NCBI GenBank assembly: GCA_041656295.1
Contig: JBBADV010000001.1
Coordinates: 237,075-301,074 of the forward strand
Length of the DNA: 64,000 nucleotides
Direction of reading: 5' to 3'
DNA from: Kiritimatiellales bacterium
GTDB taxonomy: Bacteria > Verrucomicrobiota > Kiritimatiellia > Kiritimatiellales > Tichowtungiaceae
The position numbers and the translations under genes are program-made. The number at the start of each line of letters is the position of its first letter. Within the stretch, counting starts at the first letter, position 1. This document shows positions 35,592 to 45,025 of the stretch, one piece after another. Under the pieces are notes generated by a model. The model did no database searches. It was not told the DNA's origin and saw only the letters and a program-made list of their open reading frames with translations.

Positions 35592-37460
35592 TTATCTGCC
35601 GAATTTGCGATTGAGTTCGACGTAGCTGGTGAAAATTAATGTCGGACGCCCGTGCGGACAGGTGTACGGCATTTCAGTTTTTGCTAAATCTTCCACCAGC
35701 CGTTCAATTGCCGCCGGTGTTAATGTATCTGAAATCCGTACCGCACTCCGGCAGGCGGCCTGTGCGACTGTTTCACGCAGCGCAGTACGTTTTGCACGCG
35801 TCGCCGCACCGCCTCTTTCCAGCGCGCCGGCAACTTCGTTTAGCACAACTGCCGGTGAAACACTCTGCAAATGTACCGGCAGGGCATCGACAATAAATGT
35901 ATCACTGCCAAATTCCGAAACACCGAAGCCCATTTCATTAAGCACCTCCAGATGTTTTCGAATGACGTTAGCATCCGCCGGCATCAGTTCTACCGTTTCC
36001 GGCGTTAACAATCCCTGCCGGTGCGGTGTGCCGGTAAGAATGTCGTTCATAAATTTTTCAAACAGCACGCGTTCGTGCGCCGTCTGCGGATCCATCAACA
36101 CGATACCGTCTTCCGTCTCCAGAATAACGTATAATCCACCGGCCTGTCCCAGCACGCGGCACCAGCGCCACGGCGAACACTGCGCGCTCGCCGGTTCAGG
36201 GTTTTTCAGTTCAGTGCTTGGAGTTTCGGGTCCCGGTGCACCGGTTTTTAAACTCTGAACGTCGAACTCTGAACTCTGCACTTTTACCTGCGGATCGGGA
36301 TGTAGACGCGACGCCCCCGTCGCGTTCTCTGCATTCATGGATGCGACGGGGACGTCGCGTCTACTTTGTTTTGCAAACTCTGAACTGAAAAACTCTGATC
36401 GTTGAACTGTCGCCGGTTTTACCGGCGCATCAAACTGAAACGCCGGATCGGGTGCAGTAATTCCCGGTGCGTCGAGTGCCAGCGCTTTTGACACCGCCGT
36501 CATGACGGCATCGCGCACCGCCGCCGGATGTCTGAAACGGACTTCGCGTTTGGCCGGGTGTACATTCACGTCAACATCCGCCGGCGGTGTTTCAATAAAA
36601 ATGAAGGCCGACGGATAACGTCCGCGCGTGAGTACGGCGTGATACGCTTCGTTAAGGGCGTGATAAATTACCGGCGCCGAAGCCGGACGTCCGTTGATAA
36701 AAATATATTGATCGGAACGGTCTTTTCTGCCGGTTTGCGGCAGTCCGGCAAATCCGGAAATTTTTACACCGCCGGCAGAGATGTTTAATGCGCGCAGATT
36801 TTTCAGAAACGCCGGACTATAGAGAGCTGCAATGCGGTCGGTGAGCGTTGCACCGGCGGGAAAGTTATACAGCTCGCGCCCGTCAGATGTAAATGAAAGA
36901 CCGGTTTCGGGATGCGCGAGCGCATACACTGCAAAAAGCTGCCGCAGCTGTGCAAGTTCAGTGGCTTCGGTGCGCAGAAATTTCCGGCGCGCCGGCACAT
37001 TAAAGAAAAGATTGCGAACTTCGATGCGTGTTCCCGGCGGCGCGCCGGCATCAGAAATATCCTGCAGCTTCCCGCCGCTGATTTGAATTCGGGTTCCGCT
37101 TAAATCCGCTGACGGGCGCGTGGTGAGAGTTAAGCGCGAAACCGCGGAAATGGCGGCGAGCGCTTCGCCGCGGAATCCGAGTGTAGCGACGGCTTCCACT
37201 TCTTCGGCGGTGCGAATTTTGCTTGTTGCGTGCCGTTCAATCGCCAGCAGAGCATTGTCGCGGTTCATGCCGGAGCCGTTATCAGAAATAGCAATTAACT
37301 GCATACCGCCGCGCACGACTTCAACATCAATTTGCGTCGCGCCGGCATCGAGCGCATTTTCCACCAGCTCTTTCATGACAGACGCCGGCCGCTCAATCAC
37401 TTCTCCCGCCGCAATTTTATTAATCACATGATCCGGGAGCATCTGAATGGAATTTTTCAC
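35592..37460 (-). CDS. mutL: DNA mismatch repair protein MutL with altered endonuclease motif
   Basis: MutL links mismatch recognition to strand removal. The GHKL ATPase domain is complete (ELVENALDAGATQI, DNGSGM, GFRGEALAAIS). The C-terminal domain has ACRSAVR and CPHGRP as in endonuclease-type MutL. However, the DQHA-x2-E-x4-E site reads DPQTAHERVLFE from Asp457, so the motif histidine is Gln while the acidic positions remain. The linker (about 350-420) is unusual: part of it is encoded by a 64-bp inverted repeat element (36301-36364) and part by SSEFDVQSLK-type wording that looks like other repeat sequence. Length (622) is normal. mutS is not in the window. Confidence 0.94.
   Translation of the reverse strand: MKNSIQMLPDHVINKIAAGEVIERPASVMKELVENALDAGATQIDVEVVRGGMQLIAISDNGSGMNRDNALLAIERHATSKIRTAEEVEAVATLGFRGEALAAISAVSRLTLTTRPSADLSGTRIQISGGKLQDISDAGAPPGTRIEVRNLFFNVPARRKFLRTEATELAQLRQLFAVYALAHPETGLSFTSDGRELYNFPAGATLTDRIAALYSPAFLKNLRALNISAGGVKISGFAGLPQTGRKDRSDQYIFINGRPASAPVIYHALNEAYHAVLTRGRYPSAFIFIETPPADVDVNVHPAKREVRFRHPAAVRDAVMTAVSKALALDAPGITAPDPAFQFDAPVKPATVQRSEFFSSEFAKQSRRDVPVASMNAENATGASRLHPDPQVKVQSSEFDVQSLKTGAPGPETPSTELKNPEPASAQCSPWRWCRVLGQAGGLYVILETEDGIVLMDPQTAHERVLFEKFMNDILTGTPHRQGLLTPETVELMPADANVIRKHLEVLNEMGFGVSEFGSDTFIVDALPVHLQSVSPAVVLNEVAGALERGGAATRAKRTALRETVAQAACRSAVRISDTLTPAAIERLVEDLAKTEMPYTCPHGRPTLIFTSYVELNRKFGR
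36301..36364. repeat. GTAGACGCG inverted-repeat element inside mutL
   Basis: Arms GTAGACGCGACGCCCCCGTC and GACGGGGACGTCGCGTCTAC surround a short spacer. It is read in frame within the MutL linker (SRRDVPVASMNAENATGASR). Related copies lie at 40451-40527 and 49964-50031. Confidence 0.8.
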
Positions 37461-37562
37461 AAATTGAATAATTATAACGAAATATTAAAAAAAGGAAAAA
37501 TGGAATCGGAGTGAATCAACCGTTGACGAACGGTAAAAAAAATTAAATCCTTTCAGGCGGTT

Positions 37563-38441
37563 ATGAGATGTTCGATATCCAGTACTGTTTTACTGATAGC
37601 GGTGATTGCCGGTGCGGTGTTTTCCGAAACAAACGACCTTGACGCCGCCTTTGCTGCCCAAAAAAAGAAAAAGACTGTGCGCGTTTATTCTGAAAGAGCG
37701 GTGCTGCACGATCTTTCGGCAGAGCTGCCGGCGGAAGCATCAACGCTGGAAGATGAGCTTGATCGTAAACTCCGGGCAAAAGAGGCAAAAGAGGATAGCC
37801 GGATTGCGAACGAGCCGTATAAGCGTCCGTTTTTTCCACAGCCGGAATTTTCTCAGGAACAGCTGCAGCAGTTGCAGGAGCAGCGCCGGAATTGGCTGAC
37901 GTTTAGTGACACGAACAGGGTACAGTCGACTTCCCAGAATCATCACAGTGACCGGATCGCGGAAGAATTGCAGCGGCAGAATCTGATGCGTGAACAGCAG
38001 CGACGTATGGCGGAATCGGTTGCCGCTGCGACCAACGTCTCCCCGTACGCCGTCCCGGCGCCGGGGAGTAATCCGCCGAGTGAATACGAATCGCCGTTGC
38101 AGCGCTATCAGGTTGGAACACCGGCGCAACGCCAGACTCAGAATTATGCTTTACCGGGCACGCGGTCCTACCCTAATGCGGCGCCGGCAGCGCAGTATAA
38201 TAACAATGCAATTCCGGGCGTTCGTTCTACAGTGACGCTGCCGGGACAGCGGCGTACAACCGCCGGCGTTCCGCAAACACCGGCTGTCCGCCGGCCGGCG
38301 GCACCCGGTGTCCGCACTCCATTATCTCCCATTCAGACCGATAGTGATGATCTTGTGCCGGCGCCGGCCACAACGCTTGACCAGCTTCGCAAATCTGCCG
38401 CTGACCGCAATGCCGATCCTTTCGCGAATCCGTACCGGTAA
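37563..38441 (+). CDS. Exported Gln/Pro-rich hypothetical protein, 292 aa
   Basis: A signal peptide (MRCSISSTVLLIAVIAGAVFSE) leads into a low-complexity protein. First comes a charged, coiled-coil-prone part (LEDELDRKLRAKEAKED, QEQLQQLQEQRR), then a Pro/Ala/Gln-rich disordered part with repeated PG-R and PAPG motifs, ending DRNADPFANPYR. No enzyme domain is visible. It probably lives in the periplasm or cell envelope. A CAGGCGG site lies upstream. It converges with the UroD-like gene, whose stop codon follows immediately after its own (38441/38442). It is not obviously linked to mutL, which is divergent. Confidence 0.75.
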   Translation: MRCSISSTVLLIAVIAGAVFSETNDLDAAFAAQKKKKTVRVYSERAVLHDLSAELPAEASTLEDELDRKLRAKEAKEDSRIANEPYKRPFFPQPEFSQEQLQQLQEQRRNWLTFSDTNRVQSTSQNHHSDRIAEELQRQNLMREQQRRMAESVAAATNVSPYAVPAPGSNPPSEYESPLQRYQVGTPAQRQTQNYALPGTRSYPNAAPAAQYNNNAIPGVRSTVTLPGQRRTTAGVPQTPAVRRPAAPGVRTPLSPIQTDSDDLVPAPATTLDQLRKSAADRNADPFANPYR

Positions 38442-39497
38442 CTACAGTTTAAACTGCTGCACGGTTTCAATCAGCGCGATCACATTTTCAACCGGCGTAT
38501 CCGCCTGGGCATAATGGCAGGAGCAGGGGATATACCCATGCGGACCAAGTTCGTTTAAACATGCCAGTGTCTCAGCTGCAACGTCCTCCGGCGTGCCGAA
38601 CGGCAGGGTTTTCTGGTTTTCGATTCCGCCGTGAAAAATCAGTTTGTCACCATATTTTATTTTCAGTTCCTTACAGTCCATGCCGGGGCAGACGTGCTGA
38701 ATCGGGTTGAGTACATCAATGCCGGCTTCGATCAGGCGCGGGATGAGCGGTTCCGCCGCGCCGTCGGTATGAAAGAAAACTTTTACACCGAATGAATGAA
38801 TCATTTCACACCACGCTTTGAGGCGCGGGAAAATAAATTCATCAAACGCCGGTGGTGACATCAGCAGACTTTGCTGCGTGCCCATATCATCGCTCACAAA
38901 AACCATATCCACTGCGCCATCCGCCGCCGTTAAAAACCGGCGCACCATTTCGCCTTGCGACCACATAATCCTATCCAGCGCCGCATGCAGAAATTCCGGC
39001 TCAGCCACGGTGTCCATCAGCGCTTCTTCCAGCGAACGCATCTGACAGTAAACTTCGAACAGCGAAATCCACGGGCCGAGCGTGACAAATTCCAGCGCCA
39101 GTTTTTTCGCTTCGGCAGCGGCGGCTTCATAATTGAAATCGTCCGGATGCGGCCACGGATACTCTTCAAGCTGTGCCGGATCATCCATGCCAAGCAGCGG
39201 GTTAAATGAAACTTCGCCATATTCTGTGTTTGCATTCGCCGCAATTTTTTCGCGTTTCACTCCCCAATGATTCACTTCAACCAGTTCATTCGGATCTTTC
39301 AGAATCATTCCTCTATACGGAATGCCAAGCCACGCAATTTTATCAATATCCAGCCCACGATAAATATCCAGCTCGTCATCAACACCGAGTCGCGCCTTAA
39401 ATTTTTTCACTAATTCCGGCACCAGCCAGATGTCCACCGGAACGCGGTCCGGCGTTTGACGGTGCAACACAGCCAGAACTCTTTCGCGTGCATTCAT
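38442..39497 (-). CDS. Uroporphyrinogen decarboxylase (URO-D) family protein
   Basis: The 351-residue TIM-barrel protein belongs to the broad URO-D family (RERVLAVLHRQTPDRVPVD at the N-terminus; FHTDGAAEPLIPRLIEAGIDVLNPIQ; GGIENQKTLPFGTPEDV). Many such proteins in anaerobes are not heme enzymes but corrinoid- or cofactor-linked methyltransferases or sugar-cluster proteins of unknown reaction. The N-terminal PDRVPVD and the absence of other heme genes favour that reading. It is divergent from an AraC-type regulator across a 66-bp gap, so it is the likely target of that regulator. AAGGAGA precedes the start. Confidence 0.85.
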   Translation of the reverse strand: MNARERVLAVLHRQTPDRVPVDIWLVPELVKKFKARLGVDDELDIYRGLDIDKIAWLGIPYRGMILKDPNELVEVNHWGVKREKIAANANTEYGEVSFNPLLGMDDPAQLEEYPWPHPDDFNYEAAAAEAKKLALEFVTLGPWISLFEVYCQMRSLEEALMDTVAEPEFLHAALDRIMWSQGEMVRRFLTAADGAVDMVFVSDDMGTQQSLLMSPPAFDEFIFPRLKAWCEMIHSFGVKVFFHTDGAAEPLIPRLIEAGIDVLNPIQHVCPGMDCKELKIKYGDKLIFHGGIENQKTLPFGTPEDVAAETLACLNELGPHGYIPCSCHYAQADTPVENVIALIETVQQFKL

Positions 39498-39517
39498 GAT
39501 CAGTCTCCTTGTTTTGC

Positions 39518-39558
39518 AAAAATATACATGTTAAATCGCAATGTCTTTGTATATTTTT
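39518..39558. promoter_or_regulatory. Inverted repeat between the UroD-like and AraC genes
   Basis: AAAAATATAC (39518-39527) and GTATATTTTT (39549-39558) are perfect 10-bp complements centred in the divergent 66-bp gap. The AraC-type protein next door is a plausible binder. The location also fits overlapping promoters for both genes. Confidence 0.5.
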
Positions 39559-39563
39559 ACAAA

Positions 39564-40454
39564 ATGACTCGTAAAAATTTACAGTTCACCAAAGCTCCTC
39601 TGCACAATTCATCCGCTGCACAGCAGTTAAAACACACCGGACTCGCTTTTGATTATTTTCCGGCGTTTAAACAGAATCATCACGAATTCCATACACACGA
39701 ATATATTGAGATGCTGTTTGTCATCAGCGGAACGTTCCGGCATATCGCCGGTGAGCGAACGTATGACGAAACCGCCGGCGGCCTGACCATTCTCAACTTC
39801 AATCAGTTTCACACACTAAACGCTGCTGCACCGGTCGAACTCGTTAATGTTTACTGGAATCCAGCCCGTTACATCCCGCCGGAACTTCCGCAGCCGCTGA
39901 ACGATCAAATACAAAAACTCATTCCGCTTCATCCGCAATTCAGTCACCGCCTCAATCGCATTATCCATTTACAAATGACTGATCCTGAAAAAACAAAAAA
40001 CCTGCTGCTGATGCTTTGCGCCGAACAGAAACATAAAACTGCCGGAACCGGCGCCGCCATCGACGCCCTCTTCCGCCTTTTTCTAATCGAACTCTGCCGC
40101 GCCGCGCCGGCACTAAAAAATCCGCCGGAACAAGTTAACCGCCGTATGGAAAAAATCCGGCAGCACCTTGATGCAAACTACACCGCGCCAATCCGGCTTG
40201 AACGGCTTTGTACACTCGCCAGACTTCAACCGGCGAATCTCTGCCGGCAGTTTAAAAAATATACCGGCGTCAGTATCGGTGACTATTTAAAACAGTACCG
40301 TCTCGCTGCCGCCATGCATCAGTTGCGGAATTCCGGCGATAAAATTCTTACTGTCTGCAGCGACTGCGGATTTTCTGACATCGCCAACTTCAACCGGACA
40401 TTCCGGCGCGCAATCGGCAAAACACCAACCGAATATCGATCCAGTTGCTTGTAG
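39564..40454 (+). CDS. AraC-family transcriptional regulator
   Basis: The 296-residue protein has an N-terminal cupin-like sensing domain (FKQNHHEFHTHEYIEMLFVISG, with metal-type histidines; YDETAGGLTILNFNQFHTL) and a C-terminal AraC double HTH (IRLERLCTLARLQPANLCRQ, then KILTVCSDCGFSDIANFNRTF, with the canonical GKTPTEYR). It probably senses a sugar-like ligand and controls the divergent UroD-like gene. The start is ATG 39564; the longer frame runs over the divergent gene. Its stop codon TAG (40452-40454) is supplied by a GTAGACGCG repeat element, so the original C-terminus may have been longer or different. Confidence 0.9.
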   Translation: MTRKNLQFTKAPLHNSSAAQQLKHTGLAFDYFPAFKQNHHEFHTHEYIEMLFVISGTFRHIAGERTYDETAGGLTILNFNQFHTLNAAAPVELVNVYWNPARYIPPELPQPLNDQIQKLIPLHPQFSHRLNRIIHLQMTDPEKTKNLLLMLCAEQKHKTAGTGAAIDALFRLFLIELCRAAPALKNPPEQVNRRMEKIRQHLDANYTAPIRLERLCTLARLQPANLCRQFKKYTGVSIGDYLKQYRLAAAMHQLRNSGDKILTVCSDCGFSDIANFNRTFRRAIGKTPTEYRSSCL

Positions 40455-40527
40455 ACGCGACGTCCTCGTCGCGTCTTGTAGGCGAGCAGTGGTCTGGCAA
40501 AAAAACGCGCCCGCCGGACGCATCTAC
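40451..40527. repeat. Degenerate GTAGACGCG element at the end of the AraC gene
   Basis: Starts GTAGACGCGACGTCCTCGTC and ends near GCGCCCGCCGGACGCATCTAC-like sequence in decayed form (GACGCATCTACATTTTC). The left arm supplies the AraC stop codon. It is the same family as the copies in mutL and mpl. Confidence 0.65.
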
Positions 40528-40531
40528 ATTT

Positions 40532-40861
40532 TCAATCATCTTCCATCAGTTCATAAACTTCATCCCACGCTTCCGGTTCATCACGCCGGAGCGCCTGCAG
40601 TGTGCGGAACTGATAGATCAGCAGACTTAATTCCGGTTCGGTGAGATTATCTCTTGCCCTGGCGATGTCGTGGACGAATTTTAACAGCACCGGTTTTGTA
40701 ATATTCAAAAAGTCCGGAACGTCGAGCAGCAGAATCGGCTGATAATGCATGCCGGTGAGCCGGCGGGCGGTTTCGGCAATCTTTTCCGGCAGGGCATCGG
40801 CAGGCAGGGATTCAATCTCGGAACAGATTTTTTCAATATATTTTTTACTGGCAGATTTCAT
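40532..40861 (-). CDS. Hypothetical helical protein, 109 aa
   Basis: No family recognised. The start is ATG 40859-40861 with an AGGTGGAG site; an ATG three codons upstream is less well placed. The protein is acidic and all-helical (KYIEKICSEIESLPADALPEKIAETARRL, ending WDEVYELMEDD). No membrane span or cysteines that suggest metal binding are present. It lies downstream of the rubredoxin terminator and on the same strand as rubredoxin and PFOR, but the strong hairpin between them argues for separate transcription. Confidence 0.7.
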   Translation of the reverse strand: MKSASKKYIEKICSEIESLPADALPEKIAETARRLTGMHYQPILLLDVPDFLNITKPVLLKFVHDIARARDNLTEPELSLLIYQFRTLQALRRDEPEAWDEVYELMEDD

Positions 40862-40906
40862 GCACTCCACCTTTCGTTTCCGGTGCTGAGTATAATCGTT
40901 AAAATA

Positions 40907-40935
40907 AAAAAAGCGGCAGAAATCTGCCGCTTTTT
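40907..40935. terminator. Bidirectional terminator after the rubredoxin gene
   Basis: AAGCGGCAGA pairs with TCTGCCGCTT (40911-40932, 2-nt loop). It is preceded by an A-run and followed by a T-run, so it can stop transcripts in both directions; on the minus strand it lies about 20 bp past the rubredoxin stop. Confidence 0.85.
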
Positions 40936-40954
40936 GTGATCTGCTTTAACCGTC

Positions 40955-41116
40955 TTATTCTTCGACTTCAAACAGATCCTGGGTTGCGCCGCATTCGGGG
41001 CAGACCCAGTCTGCCGGTAAATCTTCGAATGCAGTACCGGGCGCGACGCTGTTATCCGGATCGCCGGCGGCCGGGTCGTAGATGTAACCACAAGGAACGC
41101 ATCTGTATTTTTTCAT
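40955..41116 (-). CDS. Rubredoxin, 53 aa
   Basis: A short gene encoding a classic rubredoxin, a one-iron electron carrier. Iron ligands are Cys6 and Cys9 (RCVPCGY) and Cys39 and Cys42 (WVCPECGA), with the usual YDPAAGD turn and an acidic C-terminus. GAAAGGAG precedes the start. It lies 82 bp after the PFOR gene on the same strand, so it may accept electrons from pyruvate oxidation or serve oxygen- and peroxide-reducing enzymes elsewhere in the genome. A strong terminator follows. Confidence 0.95.
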   Translation of the reverse strand: MKKYRCVPCGYIYDPAAGDPDNSVAPGTAFEDLPADWVCPECGATQDLFEVEE

Positions 41117-41198
41117 CGTTCTCTCCTTTCAAAACCAGAGACGGCGATCCTCCGCCATCCGTTATTTTTTAGGCGCTCAGTTCCTGAACGCCAGCCCA

Positions 41199-44100
41199 TT
41201 ACATAATTTTGCCAAGATTTTCCATAAAGATCATCCGGCGCTGCGCGTCTTCTTCCGCCGCAGCGAAGAGTTTTTCCGCTTCCTGCGGCGCGCTCTTGAG
41301 GAGCGTTGCATAACGGCGTTCGCTGCGGATGAAATCCTGGAAACTGTCTGTCGGCGGTTTGCTTTCCCAGATGAAGCGCTTGCCTTCTTCGCCCGCCGGA
41401 TTGTAGCGGTAGAGCGGCCAGTAGCCGCTTTCAACGGCGCGCTTCTGCTCGGTCTGCGTTTTCATCATGTTAATTCCGTGCGCGATACAAGGCGCATAAG
41501 CGATGATGATCGACGGTCCGTCGTACGCCGCGGCTTCCATGAATGCTCTCTGCGTCTGTATACGATTGGCGCCCATCGCAATGGACGCAACGTAAACATA
41601 ACCGTAGCTCATGCACATGAAGCCGAGGTTTTTCTTGCCGACGCGTTTTCCGGCGGCCGCAAACTGGGCAACCGCTCCCAGCGGCGTGGCTTTGGACATC
41701 TGTCCGCCGGTGTTGGAATAGACTTCGGTATCCAGCACAAGAATGTTGACGTTTTTACCGGAAGCGACCACATGATCGAGTCCGCCGTAACCGATGTCAT
41801 ACGCCCAGCCATCGCCGCCGAAAATCCAGACGCTCTTATCGACGAAGTAGTCGGAGAGCTCGTTGATTTTCACAAGAACGTCTTTAAGTTCACCGGAGGC
41901 GGCGTTAAGTGCATTCGGCAGCAGCAGCTTGACTGCATTCTGTGCTGCAACCGCCTGGTCGCCGATATTCTTACCGGTTTCAAGCGCACGCTCCATGGCC
42001 GCCGTCAGATCGTTATCAGCGCCGAGCTCCGCCGCTTTCGCGGCAAGTTCGGTGAGCGTCTTGCGGTTCTGGTCGATCGCCAAACGCATCCCAAGGCCAT
42101 ATTCGGCGTTGTCTTCAAAGAGCGAGTTCGCCCATGCCGGACCGCGGCCCTCTTTGCTTGTGCAATATGGAATCGCCGGGAATGTTCCGCCGTAAATCGA
42201 GGAGCATCCGGTGGCGTTCGCAACAACCATATGCTCGCCGTACAGCTGCGTAACGAGTTTCACATACGGTGTTTCACCGCAACCGGCGCAGGCGCCGGAA
42301 AACTCAAACAGCGGCTTCTTGAACTGCAGACCTTTCAGTGTGTTTTCCGGTGCCCCGTCCAGTACATTGTCGGGCAGAGCGTCGAAGAATTCAGCATTCC
42401 GGCGCTCGCCGGCGTTACGTTCTTCTTCCAGTAATTTGAATTCGAGCGCTTTGGTTTTTGCCGGACAGGTTTCTACGCAAACGCCGCACCCGGTACAGTC
42501 TTCGATATAGACCTGGATGCGGTACTGCAGATCGCGCTCGTTCTTTGTCGTTGATTTCAGCGTATCAAAACCAGCGGGCGCATCTTTCAGGTCTTCCGGA
42601 TCAATCTGTTTCGCGCGGATAACAGCGTGCGGACAGGACATTACGCACTGGTTGCACTGAATACAGTTTTCTTTCACCCAGCCCGGAACACGCGGTGCGA
42701 TACCGCGCTTTTCGAGTGCGCTGGTGCCGGTCGGCAGCGTACCGTCGAACGACATTTTGGAAACCGGCACATCATCGCCTTTCAGCAGAATGACCGGCTC
42801 CATCACCTCTTTCGCGAAACAGCCGGCACTTTCCGGAATCAGTTCAACCGGAACAAACGATTTGGTAATCGTCGCCGGAATTTTAACCTCTTCTACTGCG
42901 GCCAGTGCTTTGTCCACCGCGGTGCAGTTCATTGTAATGATGTCCTCGCCCTTGTTCGCATAGGTTTTTTTAATCGCGGCTTTGATCAGCTCAACCGCTT
43001 GATCCACCTCCAGCACACCGGACAGTTTAAAAAATGCGGTCTGCATGACTGTGTTAATACGGTTGCCGAGTCCGGCTTCCGTCGCGAGTTTCAGTGCGTC
43101 GATATTGTAGAATTTAATCTTTTTCTGAATGATTGCTTCCTGCATGTCGCGCGTGAGGTGATCAAACACTTCATCGGTCGGAATTTCGGAGTTCAGCAGG
43201 AATGTACCGCCGGCTTTGATACAGCCGAGCATGTCGTAACGGCCGATGTAGGCCGGATTATGACACGCCACAAAATCGGCATTTTGAATCAGATAGGGAT
43301 AGTTTACCGAACTCCTGCCGAAACGCAGATGTGAAACAGTAATGCCGTATGATTTCTTTGAGTCATAAACAAAATAGCCCTGCGCGTTCAGATCGGTGTT
43401 GTCGCCGATAATTTTAATGGAATTTTTGTTCGCACCCACCGTTCCATCGGAACCCAAACCCCAGAACATGCAGTTCACCACGTCGTCTGCTTCAATATCA
43501 AACCCTTTGCCGACGGTCAGCGATTTATGCGTCACGTCGTCGGTAATACCCACCGTAAAGTCGTGAAACGCCTCGCCGTCCAGGTGGTCATACACCGCTT
43601 TTACCATCGCCGGCGTGAACTCTTTGGAGGAGAGACCGTAGCGGCCGCCGATCACCTGAACGCCCTGATTGTCGAGCGCCGCCATCACGTCGAGGAACAG
43701 CGGCTCACCCGGCGCGCCCGGTTCTTTCGTGCGGTCGAGCACCGCAATTTTCTTCACCGTCTTCGGCAGACAGCCCACAAATGCTTTTGCTGAAAACGGA
43801 CGATAGAGACGAACTTTTACCAGACCGAGTTTTTCACCGGCAGCATTCAGTTTATTTACCGTTGCTTCAATCGTATCACAGGCCGAACCCATCGCGATGA
43901 TCACTTTTGTCGCATCCTTCGCGCCGGCATAATCGAAGAGGTGATACTGCCGGCCGATTTTCGCCGCGAGCTTATCCATATAATCCTGAACTATTTCCGG
44001 CAGGGCGTCGTAATATTTATTCACCGTTTCACGGCCCTGGAAATAGACGTCGCCGTTCTGCGCCGCAACTTTCAGCACCGGCGCTTCCGGGCGCAAGCCG

Positions 44101-44717
44101 CGTTTGCGGAAACGCTCAACATATTCCGGCTCCAGCAGCTCCTTCATGACCTCATACGCAACTTCTTCAACCTTCTGAATTTCGTGCGATGTACGGAACC
44201 CGTCAAAAAAGTTAAGGAACGGAACCTGACCTTTCAGCGTTGCCAGATGACTCACGATCGCGAGATCCATTGTTTCCTGAATTCCGGCGGCCGACATCAG
44301 TGCAAAGCCGGTATTGCGCACACTCATCACGTCCGAGTGATCGCCGAAAATTGAGAGCGACTGCGCAGCAAGCGAACGCGCTGAAACGTGGAAAACTGTC
44401 GGCAGCATCTCGCCGGCGATCTTATACATATTCGGAATCATCAGCAGAAGGCCCTGCGATGCCGTAAAGGTGGTCGTCAGCGAACCCGCGCTCAGCGCAC
44501 CATGCACTGCACCGGCGGCACCGGCTTCAGACTGCATCTCCGTCACGCTCACTGCGGAACCGAACATATTTTTGCGGCCTTGTGCCGCCCAGATATCAGT
44601 GTATTCACCCATATTGGATGAAGGGGTAATCGGATAAATTGCCGCGATTTCGCTGAACGCATACGCTACGTGAGCTGCCGCGGTATTTCCGTCAATCGTC
44701 ACCATTTTCTTACTCAT
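41199..44717 (-). CDS. nifJ: Pyruvate:ferredoxin (flavodoxin) oxidoreductase
   Basis: This single-chain enzyme of 1172 residues converts pyruvate and CoA to acetyl-CoA and CO2 and reduces ferredoxin. All domains are fused in order: an N-terminal pyrimidine-binding domain (AYAFSEIAAIYPITPSSNMGE), a gamma domain, two [4Fe-4S] clusters (CIQCNQCVMSCPH and CTGCGVCVETCP near residues 680-760), and the thiamine diphosphate domain with CAGCGETPYVKL and NATGCSSIYGG. The start chosen is ATG 44715-44717 (MSKKMVTIDGN) behind GAGGAGG; a start ten codons upstream is less typical. The gene marks fermentative, anaerobic carbon metabolism. Rubredoxin lies just downstream. The 44718-45025 gap shows no gene. 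Confidence 0.96.
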   Translation of the reverse strand: MSKKMVTIDGNTAAAHVAYAFSEIAAIYPITPSSNMGEYTDIWAAQGRKNMFGSAVSVTEMQSEAGAAGAVHGALSAGSLTTTFTASQGLLLMIPNMYKIAGEMLPTVFHVSARSLAAQSLSIFGDHSDVMSVRNTGFALMSAAGIQETMDLAIVSHLATLKGQVPFLNFFDGFRTSHEIQKVEEVAYEVMKELLEPEYVERFRKRGLRPEAPVLKVAAQNGDVYFQGRETVNKYYDALPEIVQDYMDKLAAKIGRQYHLFDYAGAKDATKVIIAMGSACDTIEATVNKLNAAGEKLGLVKVRLYRPFSAKAFVGCLPKTVKKIAVLDRTKEPGAPGEPLFLDVMAALDNQGVQVIGGRYGLSSKEFTPAMVKAVYDHLDGEAFHDFTVGITDDVTHKSLTVGKGFDIEADDVVNCMFWGLGSDGTVGANKNSIKIIGDNTDLNAQGYFVYDSKKSYGITVSHLRFGRSSVNYPYLIQNADFVACHNPAYIGRYDMLGCIKAGGTFLLNSEIPTDEVFDHLTRDMQEAIIQKKIKFYNIDALKLATEAGLGNRINTVMQTAFFKLSGVLEVDQAVELIKAAIKKTYANKGEDIITMNCTAVDKALAAVEEVKIPATITKSFVPVELIPESAGCFAKEVMEPVILLKGDDVPVSKMSFDGTLPTGTSALEKRGIAPRVPGWVKENCIQCNQCVMSCPHAVIRAKQIDPEDLKDAPAGFDTLKSTTKNERDLQYRIQVYIEDCTGCGVCVETCPAKTKALEFKLLEEERNAGERRNAEFFDALPDNVLDGAPENTLKGLQFKKPLFEFSGACAGCGETPYVKLVTQLYGEHMVVANATGCSSIYGGTFPAIPYCTSKEGRGPAWANSLFEDNAEYGLGMRLAIDQNRKTLTELAAKAAELGADNDLTAAMERALETGKNIGDQAVAAQNAVKLLLPNALNAASGELKDVLVKINELSDYFVDKSVWIFGGDGWAYDIGYGGLDHVVASGKNVNILVLDTEVYSNTGGQMSKATPLGAVAQFAAAGKRVGKKNLGFMCMSYGYVYVASIAMGANRIQTQRAFMEAAAYDGPSIIIAYAPCIAHGINMMKTQTEQKRAVESGYWPLYRYNPAGEEGKRFIWESKPPTDSFQDFIRSERRYATLLKSAPQEAEKLFAAAEEDAQRRMIFMENLGKIM

Positions 44718-45025
44718 CTCTGCGATTTCCTCCTCAAGGATTAGCATTTCCAGTTAAAATTCGTAAAAACTGCCGGTGCCGGCAGGCTTAGAATTGCGTT
44801 TTTACCTCAATTTTAGCAAAACCACTCATCCAAAAATGATCTGAATTTACATTTCAGGGCGCAAAACACAAAGAATTCCAAAAAATCCGCAAAAAATGAA
44901 GCAGATTAGCCCCCAAAACCGCTATTAATACGTAGTCTATTTAAGGAAGGGTTTCGAATAGTGAATGTCGAAATAAAAATTGTTCCCAAATTCGAGATTC
45001 TCCGTCTCTTTTTGTACAGTCTCTC

